Origin: Rotaria macrura
Lineage: Eukaryota; Rotifera; Eurotatoria; Philodinida; Philodinidae
DNA length: 64,000 nucleotides
Direction of reading: 5' to 3'
Assembly: GCA_900239685.1 (NCBI GenBank)
Contig: OENT01000831.1
Location: forward strand, 1 to 64,000
This document shows positions 51,131 through 63,984 of the stretch, piece after piece (within the stretch, counting starts at the first letter, position 1; each line of letters opens with the position of its first letter). The position numbers were made by a program, and so were the translations under genes. The notes beneath the pieces are model-generated. The model did no database searches and was not told where the DNA came from. It worked only from the letters and a program-made list of their open reading frames with translations.

Positions 51131-53318
51131 AAACATAAGTGTTTAAAAGAAAACATCAAAATGAAATTACTATCAGAAATTGATAAGATGAATTGAAAAT
51201 GCCCTTGGCAAATATCTATCTTTAGATGTTATCATACACAGGTTATCTTCTACTGATATTTTCATGTTTTAGAACAGGAAATTTCCATGATTATTAATAG
51301 AATTATTCGAGAAGTGCTTAAGTTTTCTTTTTGTTCTCCTTCTTCGTAGTATGTTAATTTTCAATGGACTAATAGAATAATGATATGAGACTAAAGAAAA
51401 ATGTCATAGAAAATGATCGTAAAAACATGCACAAAAAGCACTTAATAGAACTAGTGAAACAATCAATTATGAAAATCTATCAGAAACTGTTCGAATTACC
51501 TATTCCAGCAACGTTCTATTTTAGTTTATACACCCGAGACAATGCAGACATACATAGAAGTGTTGTCAATCGATATATATATATATATACATGTACGCGA
51601 AATGTATGCATCTGAATTTCGTTGTTATGTTGCTAATTAAATATTATGATGATTAATGAAAGCTTATGAAATCATTGTAAGATTCTGCCATAGCGAAATA
51701 TCTTATTCTCAACAGGATAATCTATCATTCGCTTGTGAAATGTTATGTATTAAATTCATTAATTTTCATGTATTTAAAGTAAATTTATTGAATATTCTAA
51801 TGAATCGAATTACAGATCTAATCAAGTGATAATTTAATTTAGATTGTAGAATACCTTCATAGTGCTAGTCATAATTATTCTATTAGACTATAAGTTAAGT
51901 TTATTGTTGAATAAATGAAATTCTTGCAATGATCTGTATCGTGTATTCATTAATCATTTTCTTTCGTGATTGATGTGGTCGAACAATAATATTTTTACAA
52001 CCATATATGTGAGTAACTCTATCATGGCATCAACAATGGAAGCGAGCAGAGTAAATCTGTAGAGTTGGTAAATAGAAAAGGAGAGAATAGGATTATTTAA
52101 CATTGAATAACATTTCCGGTGAAGAACATTTGAATACAATGTAAATGTTTTACAACATTAGAAAACAAAACTACTCGAGTTAAGAGAGTTTTCATGATAT
52201 ATCTATTTGATAGACAACGAGTTGGTTTCTTATCTCCCTCAAATTTTCGAAGTATAGAAACTTTCTTTTTCCGTATGAAAACCAATTTAGTCAGATTGAG
52301 TTTTTTTTTACACTACCCTGGTAAGGATTTGCATAGTTGGTACACATACTGAAATAGTAAAGAGTAAGACACTGACATAAACTTTACTAGGGCGCTGATT
52401 ACATTGACATCGACACCATCGTTCTCTTTATTGTTGAGATATGAACTGGATCGAAAAATACATTAAGTTTATATCTGTGACCCCTCATATATACTAGCGA
52501 CTTAGTGTCGCTAGTCAGTTTTCTGAAAATATACGTTCGTAAGATAATTATGGAATCTTCTATTGATTCAAGTTAATACGAGTAACTAACAGTATTGATT
52601 TTATTTCTTCAAGCCGAAAAACACACACACATTTATATCTCATGTGAAAAAACAGCATCTGCTATCTGTGCTTACAATGTCTTGTATTAACTATAGCAAA
52701 ATAATGTTAACTAGTAGAGCCTGTCGAGTCAGTTCCGTATCCGGATCCGATGAACTCTTTTGTCAATATAATCTGAAGCATTAAATTCTTCAATTGAATA
52801 TCCACTTTATCTCGATTTTTCTTTTCTCTTTATGAAACTTCTTAAATATGAACATTTTCCGCATGTTCAAATTTATTCGTAAAAATTCGAAACCGATCAC
52901 TTGTTGACCAGATTCAAATAAATTATTTATTGGAAATAAAACTACTTTGAATAATCCAATTATCAGAGGTTTATCTATATTCATCAGTATAATCATATTG
53001 TGAATTGAATAAACGAATAAACATATTACTATCTGTACCTGGCGAAACGTTCATCGCCTGTAAAAACATGAATAATCCCATTCTATGGATAAAATACGAC
53101 CGCAAAATATCGAATGAAGAACAAAAACACAATTTACCTTCACAAAAAGAAAATGGAATAATAAAAAGTATAGAAATTAATATGAATAGCATGAGAATAT
53201 TTTCATCTGAAAAGAATACTAATGTAATCCGATGTTCTACTGATGATAGATTGTTATGAAAAAGGATAAAAAGAAAATTTCAATATATTTTAACCATAAC
53301 CAGATTAATGAATTTGGT
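51131..53318. other. spacer with a possible tiny secreted-peptide gene
   Basis: No solid gene. Chance frames only, apart from the minus-strand signal-peptide-like frame at 52971-53192, listed separately. Upstream exons of the minus-strand membrane-protein candidate could lie at 51.1-52.9 kb but none was recognised. Confidence 0.35.
52971..53192 (-). CDS. possible small secreted peptide, unsupported
   Basis: The ATG at 53192 opens a strong signal-peptide-like start (MLFILISILFIIPFSFCEG). The frame stays open for 73 codons to the stop at 52971. Splicing from GAAG|GTAAATTG (53138) to the acceptor CCAG (near 53046) keeps the frame and would leave a 40-residue product ending NSQYDYTDEYR. No family is recognised and it may be chance hydrophobic AT-rich coding. 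Confidence 0.2.
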   Translation of the reverse strand: MLFILISILFIIPFSFCEGKLCFCSSFDILRSYFIHRMGLFMFLQAMNVSPGTDSNMFIRLFNSQYDYTDEYR

Positions 53319-53983
53319 TTAGTTAGAGTACCATTCAGGTTTTCGTAGATCACTTCGGCACATTGGACATTTTGAATTCTTCTAGAAATTCGATAGAAAA
53401 ATATGTTTATTGAGATTTCATCAATAACGAATTTTAACCTTGAGCCATTTGTCAATACATGTCGTATGAAATCGATGTAAGCATGGAATAATGCGCAGTC
53501 TCTCATCTGGTTTATATTCATTTAGACAAATATCACATACTCTACCAGCTAGCAAAACGTCTTGAGCAGTCATCGTTGGATAACATTCGATTATGTGTTT
53601 TGGTAAACCTAAATCGACCAAACAGTCGTCATCATTCTCTTGATGTAATAAACTATCATTTTCATGTTCAGAATAAAAATCTCCTTCATCATCGGTCTCC
53701 CAACTAAAAAGAGAACATTGAGAGAAAAAAAAAAGAATGCCTTAAATTCTTACGAACAACTAAATGAATCTTCAATCAAACCTATCACTTTGATCAGCTA
53801 TATCCGCATCAATTTCTTCTAAGTGTTGAGATGATCCTGGAGCACCATCTATACTTATCGAAACAGAAGAGAAATATTTCAACATAGATTTTTGTTTTGA
53901 ATAAAACCTTCTGATTGTAATGGGTTTGTTGAGTGATCGATTGAAGATGACATTTCTTGATGCTTCTGATTATCAGTAGACAT
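53319..53983 (-). CDS. small RING-H2 E3 ubiquitin ligase
   Basis: Four exons in phase on the minus strand: 53983-53908, 53848-53782, 53703-53439, 53381-53319; 156 residues. The N-terminal 90 residues are acidic and Ser/Gln-rich with no fold. A short GLPKHIIECYPT segment (about 80-91), common just before RING-H2 domains, precedes the RING at 104-144. The ligands are Cys104, Cys107, Cys122, His124, His127, Cys130, Cys141 and Cys144 (C3H2C3). The RING-H2 class recruits E2 enzymes for ubiquitin transfer. There is no membrane segment, so the protein is probably soluble; the substrate is unknown. A phase-0 intron interrupts the RING right after DKWLK, exactly as in the neighbour at 56454-57872, which suggests the two are duplicates. 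Confidence 0.85.
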
Positions 53984-56453
53984 TCTACGAGTGTCGGAGA
54001 ATAAACAATGCAAGAGAAGTAAATGCTAATATATCATGAGTCATGAATATTGAGAACGAGTGGATGGTTCGGATAGCTAGTTCTATGTTAGTCTTGCTTT
54101 TCTATTTATCTATCTATCTATTCATTTTGCGTTGGGTAATATGAGGAAAAACTTCAACAGATGTCGACAACACCCAATCAATTGTCTTTACAGCTATCTG
54201 TTATATCCCATGGTCCGAAGTACCATCAATCGTTACTTTCGTTTCTACATTGCAATCGAATTGAGAAAATTAATTATCAAAATGATTCAAATGGACGGAT
54301 TAAAACTCAACATCTGATTCAAGTTCATTTTTTATGAAAGACTTTTTTTTATCAGAAATGTTTCGTACGATATGCTATATGTATCATGCATATATTTCAA
54401 TTTAAAGGCATGATGGAAAAAAATCAAGTACGTCAATGTATCTTGTTTTTAGTTTAAAAGAAAAATTTTCAAATAAAATATTGTCTAAAAATATTCAATA
54501 CATAATTAATTACGATTTGACGTACATTTACAAGAAGAAATTCAAGACTGACATTGTTTGGAAATAATTTCTAAATGTTTCAGTATCACAGGTGATATCA
54601 TTGACAAAATTCATAGTTTTCGATACATTCCGATCATTTCAGATTGATTGATGTTTATGTTTTGTTGTAAATGGTATTACTTCGTTCATTTTAGAATTGT
54701 TTGAAACTCATTGAATAATTTATATAATAGCGTATATCAACGATGAAACTTAGTTCATGCAACACACCACAAGTGAAGTGCGAAGGCTAAAATAAGGGTT
54801 CAGATTTGTTAATCGCTTGCTGAACATGTTTGAACTCATACTTGAAAGAATTTCAATTTGATAGGCTCTACTGTATGGACATTTTACTTATCTCAAATTT
54901 GTAAGACTTACGAACACATTTGTTTTTCGTTCATTCTCTCGCGACAACTAAATAATGATATTAAACCAACTTTTTCTCAGAAAATTTTAAGTGAAAATTT
55001 GTTTTTCTTTCTCCTCAAGTCGAGCAGTGCGGGACGTGATCGCCATCGAAAAATACTGAAAATCAACGGTACAGAGTAGCAGTATTCGGGTCGGAAATTT
55101 TGACTACGACAATTGGTAAGTATAATACTAAGGTATTGTTTGACACATATATTATGCTTCAAGATCCGATAATAATAGATAATTCAACGTGGAAACTAAA
55201 ATACCAGTAAATTCAAGTCTTGATCGATCTTCCACGATAATATAAATTGATGAACTTCTAATCTTGAAATTCACATTGCTCTCCCGAAATTTTTCAATCT
55301 TAATTTGGTCATGGTTTTTGCTCACATAAGGCATTAAAATGAAAGGTAATTGGAAAAATTTCCGAGACCTCAAAATCAGATTATTCTCGGCTTGATTATT
55401 GATTAGAACGGCAGTATGTAAGATTCAGTATACTTAGCTTTTTTTACCCTGCTCTGTAACTGTGTCTGATTGGTAATAATGGGTCAGAAATGGAACCGTA
55501 TTAGATATCTATCGGTGAAAAAATATTGAATAATTATCTTTAATATGTTCATATAAATTCTAATAGAAGGCAAAATTCACCATCAGATGGTAGCATTTTC
55601 AAGGAATCTAATTCTATTTTTAATGCACTTTCAGGTCCAAAACTGGTTTTTCAGGCTTCCAGAGAGAGTTTCAGATATTTTTTAGTATTAAAGCACTTTT
55701 GAAAAGCAACTTATGTAATATCTGCAAGCAGCCCACCTACAGAGGGCCACAGGAGTGAAAAATGAAATAATGGCATAAACTATAGAACGAAATTTTCAGA
55801 GATCCATTTGATTGATTGCAAAACTCTCACTATGATGTTATCAATCATTATTTTTTTACAGATGAATGATCCATTTATCCTTACAAATGATCAACCTAGG
55901 CCTTTAATAATATTCGACTCTAGATGAATATTTTATTAAAATCAAGTATTCTTCAATTGAGTTCCTTGGTTGAAAAACAACTCTTGCTTTCATCTTCTCA
56001 ATTGCAGGTTTTCACGTTCAGGATAACTGAATAAAGAAGACAATCGTATGATATCGATGACTTAAGATATGCGCTAGAACAACAATTGGCTACATCTTTA
56101 ATCAAGTTGAATTTGATAATAAGATCTGATTTACTTTAAATTATTTTTAAAATTCAATTTCACTCGATCGAAATCGATTTAACATCATCTGGTTTTATTA
56201 AATTTGAATAAAAATATTCCCATTTAGGTTTTGGTTATCATAATTATAGCATCGTAGGCATCATTGTTTCATAACTAACAGAAAATAAAATGACCTCAGG
56301 CATTGTGCGAGATCATTTCGAAGAATAGAATATCATATTTTTATTCAGGAATAAATCACATTATCATGGAATATTGTAAATAAGTAGGATCGTAAAAACA
56401 AGAGAAGAATCCATCGTATAAAAGATTATGACAAATAAGAACAATAAATTGAA
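53984..56453. other. spacer between the two RING genes
   Basis: 5' flank of the small RING gene and 3' flank of the larger one. No gene seen. The stretch 55440-55830 is less AT-rich and looks like old repeat DNA without recognisable ends. A short TCTA repeat is at 54104-54119. Confidence 0.4.
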
Positions 56454-57872
56454 TTAATGAGTTGCATGTCGACAAATTGGACACAGATTACTAGTCTAGG
56501 TTTACCAAGAAATATGAAAATAGCTTTTTATTCAATAAAGTGATTTACAATTGACCTACTTTTAACCAACTATCAATACATGTTTGATGATATCTATGTA
56601 GACAAGGTAATCGACGTAAGATCTGATTGACTTCAAAATCATTCAAGCAAATACTGCACTTATTTTCTTCGTCAGTCGTGTTTGGTAAGCGACAAAATTT
56701 TTCCGTTGGTAGTTGATTTATTTGATTTTTATTTAAAGCTTTTTTTCCCATACCCGCATCAAGCGCAAGCAAATTCTAGATAGAGAAAATAGTAAATATT
56801 TACTACGCACGATGGAAAGTGTACTAACTTACTTCATAATCATTGGGGCCGAAATCTGCATCATTGGTGAGTAGATTTCTATGTTGAGAGCCAGGACGAC
56901 GGTCATGATGATGGCGACGAAATGGTTGTATTACAGAGTCAAATAGTTGATGGGGAAGATCACTGATAGGGTTAGCGCGCGTATTGTTTGAAGGACCTGA
57001 TGTATGTTGATTCGAAGGATTTAAGAATGGTGGAACATATCTATTCTCAGGTTCATTAGGTCGTCGATTTCCATGTCTTTTTGTAATTCGTGAATGTTGC
57101 TGATCGCCTCTCTGATTAAATCTCATTTGGTTACGATTTTCTTGTTTTTGTAACTGTGCAGCTATTGCTGCATCACTTTCTGTAAGATTATTATCAAAAT
57201 TAGTGACAAAGGTTGAAAATTCTCTATCATTTGAATTATTTCTATTTGACACAGCAGGTGGAGAATTCGGATTTGAATATTCTTCTTCTTGAAGTTGAAA
57301 AGCATAAGCAGCATCAGCATCTACATCTTGTGGTCGTCTCATATCGAATGATGTTGAAATATCTTGGGATGGTTGATTATTATTCGTTAATGTTTCATAA
57401 AATATATATGCTTGGTGTTGTCTAGCTATTTCGGTATCATCAATATCATTAGATAAAACGCCAGAACCAATCAGAGGCTGAATAAGAAACAGAGACGACA
57501 AAATTAACAATACATGAATTACTTTGACTTGGTGTCAGTTATTTTTGAAGTTTTCTGTTTACTTACGTCACTGACAATGAAAATCTTTTATTATTTACCC
57601 TTAAATTTCAAAGTGCACGTGTGCAAAATCTGTCAGAATATCTGTAGACAAACAAGTCATGATGAAATTTCGTTTTCCATTCGTGTATTTGGAAAGAAAA
57701 TAATTGATGTGAAGGCAAGACACTCTACCATCAAGGAAACACTTAAAGAAAAAAAAACAGGGCAACTTACTAGATCAGGATATGATAGATCGACATTTGT
57801 GGTGTCTGTATCCATGTCTTCAAGTTCAACAGGAGGTATAATTAAGTGATTATGATTCCTTTGAAAGGACAT
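56454..57872 (-). CDS. RING-H2 E3 ubiquitin ligase with UIM-like helices
   Basis: Four exons in phase: 57872-57771, 57477-56833, 56775-56560, 56495-56454; 334 residues. The start ATG at 57872 follows an in-frame upstream stop. The N-terminal half contains two short acidic-alanine helices resembling ubiquitin-interacting motifs: DADAAYAFQLQEEEY at about residues 87-101 and ESDAAIAAQLQKQEN at about 134-148. Next come a basic, disordered Arg/Asn/Pro/His-rich region and a conserved-looking MGKKALNKNQINQLPTEKF lead-in. The C3H2C3 RING runs from Cys289 to Cys329 (CSICLNDF ... LPCLHRYHQTCIDSWLK, then NLCPIC), ending five residues before the stop. RING-H2 proteins transfer ubiquitin from E2; UIM-like helices may bind ubiquitin chains. 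A separate ATG exon-like stretch at 58116-58053 cannot be joined in frame and may be 5' UTR. Confidence 0.85.
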
Positions 57873-60800
57873 ACTCAATGAGATCAACAGGTATTATCTA
57901 TTCACAAATGCAATCTGAAATTTAAAAAGATAAATAGACACATGATTGCCTTTTCCATTTCAAACCATGATCCCTATTATTGTTGCAATTTGGAGACTTC
58001 TGTTCTCCTTTTGTTTTGAATTTCATATCGATTGAACATGAATGAAAAGACTTACGAAGGATGCAATCGAAAAGGTTTTCGTTAGTTAAATACGAAAAAG
58101 CATGTCCAGCCGACATGGTTATAATTAAACTACTGATTAAGAACGAACGAAAACTGAATCTTCATTAAACTTACAACGAATGAATTTCAGCTAGTGAATC
58201 ATATGTTTTAAAGCTATAGCAACACTGATTCACATGAAATTTTTTTGATACGTCTGAGGGTTTTTTTCTTGTTCTTTCAGATTGTGGAGTTCGAAGGCGA
58301 GAGTGTAGAATTGTCGCCTGTTTTTTAAAACAAGCGAAGAAAAATATTCAATAACATGTTAAGTAAGGAGATATAGAATAAATTTTACTTCATTCGAATT
58401 TATTGTTTCCTTTCTGGCCTATACTGTTATCTTATTATGATCCTAAAATTTTTGTTCTCGTTCTTTTTTTTGGATTTTTTCTTCTTTATTTTCAGATTCA
58501 TACTATACTCTTTGTTTTTCTTTATTTGCCATTGATTTGAATACCGGGTTCGTGGGTTTTTTCCTTCTCCTGCGCTTTTTATGTGTGTAGTCATTTTAGC
58601 ATGTTGAAAAGAAGCAGAGAAGAGTGTATGCTTGACCCTACATGACGTTCTACAAGTAGCCTAGAAAATGCCTTCAAACGAATGAATCAAAATCTACGTT
58701 CTCATACTTTCAACAATTGTACATCGACTTTTTCAGCGTCAAATGCTTTCCTTGTAGCACGGCTTGTATTCGGCGCATATAAATCCATCGTGTGATAGAT
58801 ATTCAGCTGGTAAAAGAATTCCTTAAATTAGACGTTTTCAAATGGCAGAAGATACAGTAATAGAAATTGTCGGTTCATGAGAGAATTTTAGTATATGGGT
58901 TTTCACTTTAACTTGATTCACCACTACACGCTGTCAACAGTCTATAATTCGTATTGTGCAAGAGATAACGAATAACAGGAATATAAAGTGGTGATAATTG
59001 ATGTTGCACGAATTGCCTATGCTGAACACAAGTGATATAAACAGAGATTGATTAAAGAAACGAACAAAAACATTTATAAGAGAAACTCATTGAATCACTC
59101 AACTTGTTGGAACTAGAGAATATACGACTGGATGTATGCTTATACAGTAGGATACAACAAGATATATGATACTATAATAATAAAAAAGATGTTTTGAAAA
59201 ATTCATTTTTTTTTGAGATAATCGAATATTAAGCTGGGCACACAAAATAAAGATTGAAATAAAAATAAAATGAATATCAAAATCGTCTCATTTCGCTATG
59301 AATCGTTCATAACTTCTTTACGTTTCTTTTCTATTAAATCGAATCAAATTAAAAGTTAACCTTTTTTTTCGAACGCATCTATTGGATCAATTTTTCTTTG
59401 ATATGAACTGCAAAAGATTCCGGATGAATCGTCGGAATGAACCAAAATGATTTTAAGACAAGACATGTTGAAAAGTGTTTTTGGCAAGATAATTTCTGTG
59501 CTCTTCCATCTTTTACTTTGAGGTTTTTTCAACAATATGAGGTGAGATGACATTGAAAACCGTAGTATCATGTTTTTGACTGACAAGAACTTGAAAAATA
59601 ATTTCTGATGAAGGAATGTTTAAGATGGTCAAAAGAAAAGCAATCAAAAATAATCGATGGAATAAATTAATTTCATACAATTGATAATTTCAGTATTGTG
59701 AATCATTCGTAGAAAACGATTTTATGTAGTCTCGTCTTTTTCTAATACTTAACAATTTTAAAAGAAACATATTATGCTATTGAATGATGACCTGTCGTAA
59801 AATAAAACAGAATATATACAACAATTGTGTATTGTAACTGTTATGTATTCAAATCTCTACTGTTTGCGAAGTTTTTCTTTAATGCATCGAAAGATATTCT
59901 TTGTCGATAATAAAGAAGTAGTGTATACAATTATATATATATATATCGATTTAATTCACTGAAATGCCATAAGGCGATAGAATAAATAGTTAATAAGCCT
60001 AGCATTGAAAGAATTCTCTATTCACCAGTAGATTGTGGGCGACGGGGTGTTGTACTAGTTTGTATTGTGGATGTAGTTTTTCTCATCATTCTTAGGACAA
60101 ACCTAATTCACCACTACACTCAAACCTGTTAATCATGCCAGTGAATCCCGATTCGCTCCCCACCAAACTTTATGTTTCCTATGATTTTTAATTCTCTGAA
60201 GCAAGAGAAAGTATGTCTTATGCGGCTAGAATGTTTTAAACGTAGCATTCAGCAAGGTAGTTGATCAATCAATATTACCAGGAAAGCTGTTTCGACTTAA
60301 GTGTGATGTGATAGATTCAAGTCGGGTAAGTGACAATGTACTTTTGTGTTGCTCATAAAGATGCGCTTGAGATTTCCTTGCACATGAAGGGTCTGAGAAG
60401 TCAGTTGCTTATCTACCCTGAAAATATGAATTTCCGTATCAAGAAAACCGTGATTCGGTTGAATCACGTAGACAAGATATTTCCTGTTCATGTACGCATG
60501 AAAAACCTTTATTCAAACTATGCACGAATGAAATCGAAGAATCGCAATCTCGTCATCATCATTCAACTAAGATCAAGAAACACTCAACATATTTTGAGGT
60601 CCACGTGTGATTCATTACTATTCAGAGTACGATTTCTTCATGGCTAATCTTGCGAAGTCTACTGAATGCATCATAGAACCAGTAAATCGTTTCTTATTCG
60701 AAAGTATGATACTTGAGATCGCTGAGCACTATGCGAAGGCAAGAAACCCATTGTTTCGAAATATTCTTAAATTTTTCAAATCACTGTTTGATTTAATAGT

Positions 60801-61949
60801 GAATGAAAGGAGCAAGAAGATATTTTTTTGAAGCTTTAAAAAGAAAAATATCACATCTCAAAACAAAAACCATACAAAAGTCTCTTTCAGTGAATATCCA
60901 CTTGAGACTTCTCTATAGCGCTCAAGGTCTTTTTCTATACAGATTACCTATTAAAAGCTTTTAGTAGTTGAAGCTTGTTTAAGATGCAATGTTTGAATAC
61001 AACTGTCTTGCACTAGAAAAATGAAAAAATAACAAAGAAGCGCTCGTTTTTGTTGAGTCTATCATATTTTCAAACAGATGAAGTTTCCTTCGCAACATCC
61101 TACCAATCATGATGCCAGTGAGAATATTATTTTTTTTCTTTTTATTCAAATAGCAACAAATTACTTTCGACTTTCATCTTTCATGATAAACACAACCTTT
61201 TGCAAAGGATACTGACGAAGGTAGGTACTCCGACAATAAAAATTAGTAAATCTGTTATAGTGCTAGATCGGTGACGTGACAGATCATTGTAGATTACATG
61301 TCGTAGATGAAACCGGCACCGGTAATAGACGTCTCCGTGAGGCAAGCGACATAATGGAAGAATCAGAATATTCTTTTGTTGGAAGGAATGAACCTCTGAG
61401 GCAAAGAATATTGATTCAAAAACATGGATTTGATAAATACTGAGACTGCATGTCCAAGTTAATCAACCATTCGTTTAAGGGTTTTATTGGAAGGCTAGTT
61501 TTCAGAAACTTCAATGAAAAATTCTAATGTTATGTAGGTGTGACACCTAAAATAAAACCACCAAGTGCATGTGGTCGTATAATAGTTAACAGGTTTCTCA
61601 GCAGGACTAAAAATTTACCTTACTTTCTGACGTTATCCTTGAGATAAGTGAAGCCTGTAAACGCGTGAAAAATCTACGGTGATCATCTGTTTTTAGTATT
61701 GTTCAGACGTCATTCTACTAGGAGAAGTCAGCAGCAGTGCTAACCCACCGATAATCACTATAAGTTCTTGATAAGCTGACTGATTTCAAAGTTAGTATAA
61801 CCGTTGCGTCCCTATTTCTGCCATATGCAATAACTTGGTAAATCGTGAGAGGTCTACGCGACACACTATTTCATTTTGACATCTGATCTAATGTTGGTAT
61901 ACCAATTTTTGCCGCTAGACCAGTATGTGACTAGTACCGACACCAGTCT

Positions 61950-62138
61950 TCAAGAAATGTGACCGGTTCCATATAGGACTGTCGGGGCAATAAAACTTGA
62001 ATAGATTAGAGATTTTGACTTGGGTTCCAATTCGGTTGGCGGAATTAAGTATTCTTCTGACCTAGTTTCTAGGTGTTGATTTCGCTTAAATTCGGGTCTT
62101 AGGATTGTGGGCATCGTTAGTATAGTTAAGAGTTGCAT
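61950..62138 (-). pseudogene. possible degenerate non-LTR reverse-transcriptase fragment
   Basis: The minus-strand frame ends in SLIYSSFIAPTVLYGTGH, which resembles the K-x-LY-x-S-I-x-P-x-x-LYG segment near the end of LINE-type reverse transcriptase domains. That segment is usually followed by C/S-E-x-W, which is lost here. Only about 60 codons are open, with no catalytic YxDD box, so this is at best a decayed scrap and the match could be accidental. Confidence 0.25.
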
Positions 62139-62674
62139 TTTGCGAATTGGGATTTGGTTCTAATCTAGCATGACTCCGACTTTGTAGTCGTATTATATTC
62201 AAACTAAATCGCGACCGGTGTTTTCAATAGCACGCACTAGCTGGAAGCAAAATGTATAGAACATCTGCAGGTTCTAATATACACTTTACTTTCAAAAAGC
62301 AAAGTGTACACAGTAAGATTTGCAACAAAAATTTACACTTTGATTCTAGAAGCTGAACAACTCTATAAGATATTAGATTGTGACTTCTCAATTATTTTTG
62401 TTGCATAAACTCGTTTTCTTCTCATATTTAGTGAAATAATGTGTGAGATTATGAAAAATTATATCTATTTATCATTTATTTACAGAGAAACGAAAAGGGG
62501 CCGGAGTTGGAGGCTTGGGTCAGAGCTTGGATAAAGCCTCAGTCAATGTTTTTAGGCACGTAATCGATTTATTTGACGTCATATTTAGTTGCTTTCCAAA
62601 TGCTAATTTGTATGCATGACTGCACGGCGAAAATTATTTTCTGTTTTCTACATCGAAAAAATGGGGTGTTGGGA

Positions 62675-62690
62675 TGTGTGTGTGTGTGTG
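62675..62690. repeat. (GT)n microsatellite
   Basis: About eight GT units. Confidence 0.75.
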
Positions 62691-63256
62691 GATATGGGTT
62701 TGGAATCGATGTGAAACGAAGAGTATCAATACAAACTCTGGTTCGCATCCGCTCCCTAATTCACATTGCATGACATCGATACTACGTCAGCAACCACACC
62801 TATATCCTTTAGCTGTCTAAATTTCTGAAAACTTCCTAGGAACAATAATCATCTTCAGTAGTTATCTATTTACTGAGAAAAAGAACATGGGGTGTATACA
62901 TCCTTCAAATACAAAGAAAATAATCAACTTTTGTTTTAATTAACCAGACTAAAACGTGCAGCTCAATGATGTTTTGCCGAACTTGAAGCGTCATTCTTCG
63001 ACTTTCGAGACTGATCATTTGATCTAAATTTGTGTTCATGTTATGAAAGTCGACTGAGTGGTTTGAAACGTGATTAGATGAACAAAATCAGTTTACATTG
63101 TTCTTGTATTGCCAATATCATTGCTTTATTCTCAATCCGTCGTTCCGTCTATAAATAAATTTGCAATTTTTTACAACGAGAAAATCTTTCAATCATGAAT
63201 ATAGTCTACTTGAAAAGTTATAATTGTAATTAAGATAAGTTGATTAAATTGGCAAC

Positions 63257-63984
63257 ATGTCATCCAATCTAGATTTATACGACATATTCGAGCAAACAAA
63301 AATTCAACCAGGACAAGGTGAAGACTTAAGTTTCTTTTTACAACTCTGTTTTTCATCGTCTCTGGTTGACTCTGCATCTAGTTACTGAATGCAACGTATC
63401 GAAGGCGGAGGTCGATCGATTTCAACAACATTCATTCACGAAGAAAAATTGTATTGAAAATCGATCCATTTATAAGCAACATTATTCACCAAAGTCATGC
63501 GTTATAAAAGACGTGGCTCAACAAAATCCGCTTTGCTCACCAAAAACAAATCATCAGAATAATAAAGAAAGGCGATATAGTCCAGGATTGAAAGTTATGG
63601 TCATGGCTCCTGAAGGGCAAGAGAGTATCACCAAAGCAGAGAAATTGTTCGAAGAATATCAAATACCTTTCAGGTCTAGCCAGGACGAGTTGATTAGATA
63701 CATATTGAAAAAGCAACTAAATAAAGCAGGTAAATTTTAACAAATAAATGTCATATTCTAGAATTGGTTACTCTATTTAAATAAAACTTGTATTTCATCT
63801 TCTCTGTTTTATTCATCAAGAGTGGACTATCTGCTTGGTACATAAAAATCGTCTACTTGACGATAAAAGTTTTTCAACAGAACAATTCAATTCCAATTCA
63901 GTTCTATACATTCTGTTTATACCACTACACGAAGAACAAGATACGTTCAGTGAACCCGACGAAAGTATATTTGATAGAAAGTAA
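63257..63984 (+). CDS. hypothetical protein, three exons, complete
   Basis: Exons 63257-63317, 63382-63729 and 63821-63984 join in phase (both introns phase 1, 64 and 91 bp, good GT...AG) and give 190 residues. The N-terminus begins MSSNLDLYDIFEQTKIQPGQ. The middle (about 22-85) is polar, basic and Cys/Asn/Gln-rich with no obvious fold. From about residue 90 the protein looks globular: LKVMVMAPEGQESITKAEKL, an IPFRSSQDELIRYILKKQL helix, and a WTICLVHKNRLL then SVLYILFIPL strand pair before an acidic end (EPDESIFD). The alternation of strand, helix, helix, strand suggests a small alpha/beta domain. I do not recognise the family. No signal peptide or membrane helix. It lies at the window edge, but the stop at 63982 makes it complete. 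Confidence 0.6.

Larger units (their letters stand above)
57873..63256. other. 5-kb spacer with degenerate fragments
   Basis: 5' flank of the RING gene, then DNA without a supported gene. 60330-60831 has two overlapping plus-strand frames (105 and 74 codons) of near-normal composition but no recognised family. 61280-61460 has a 50-codon acidic frame ending in a stop. 61950-62138 (minus) resembles a reverse-transcriptase tail and is listed separately. Simple repeats: (AT)n at 59932-59946, (GT)n at 62675-62690. Confidence 0.35.

Noticed and set aside
58053..58116. ATG-initiated stretch with a donor site upstream of the larger RING gene, considered as its first coding exon
   Set aside because: Its phase cannot be joined to the 57872 exon without stops; it may be 5' UTR or unrelated.
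60297..60831. Overlapping frames on both strands at 60.3-60.8 kb considered as a gene
   Set aside because: Composition is moderately protein-like, but there is no family resemblance, no consistent splice structure, and frames on both strands are equally long.
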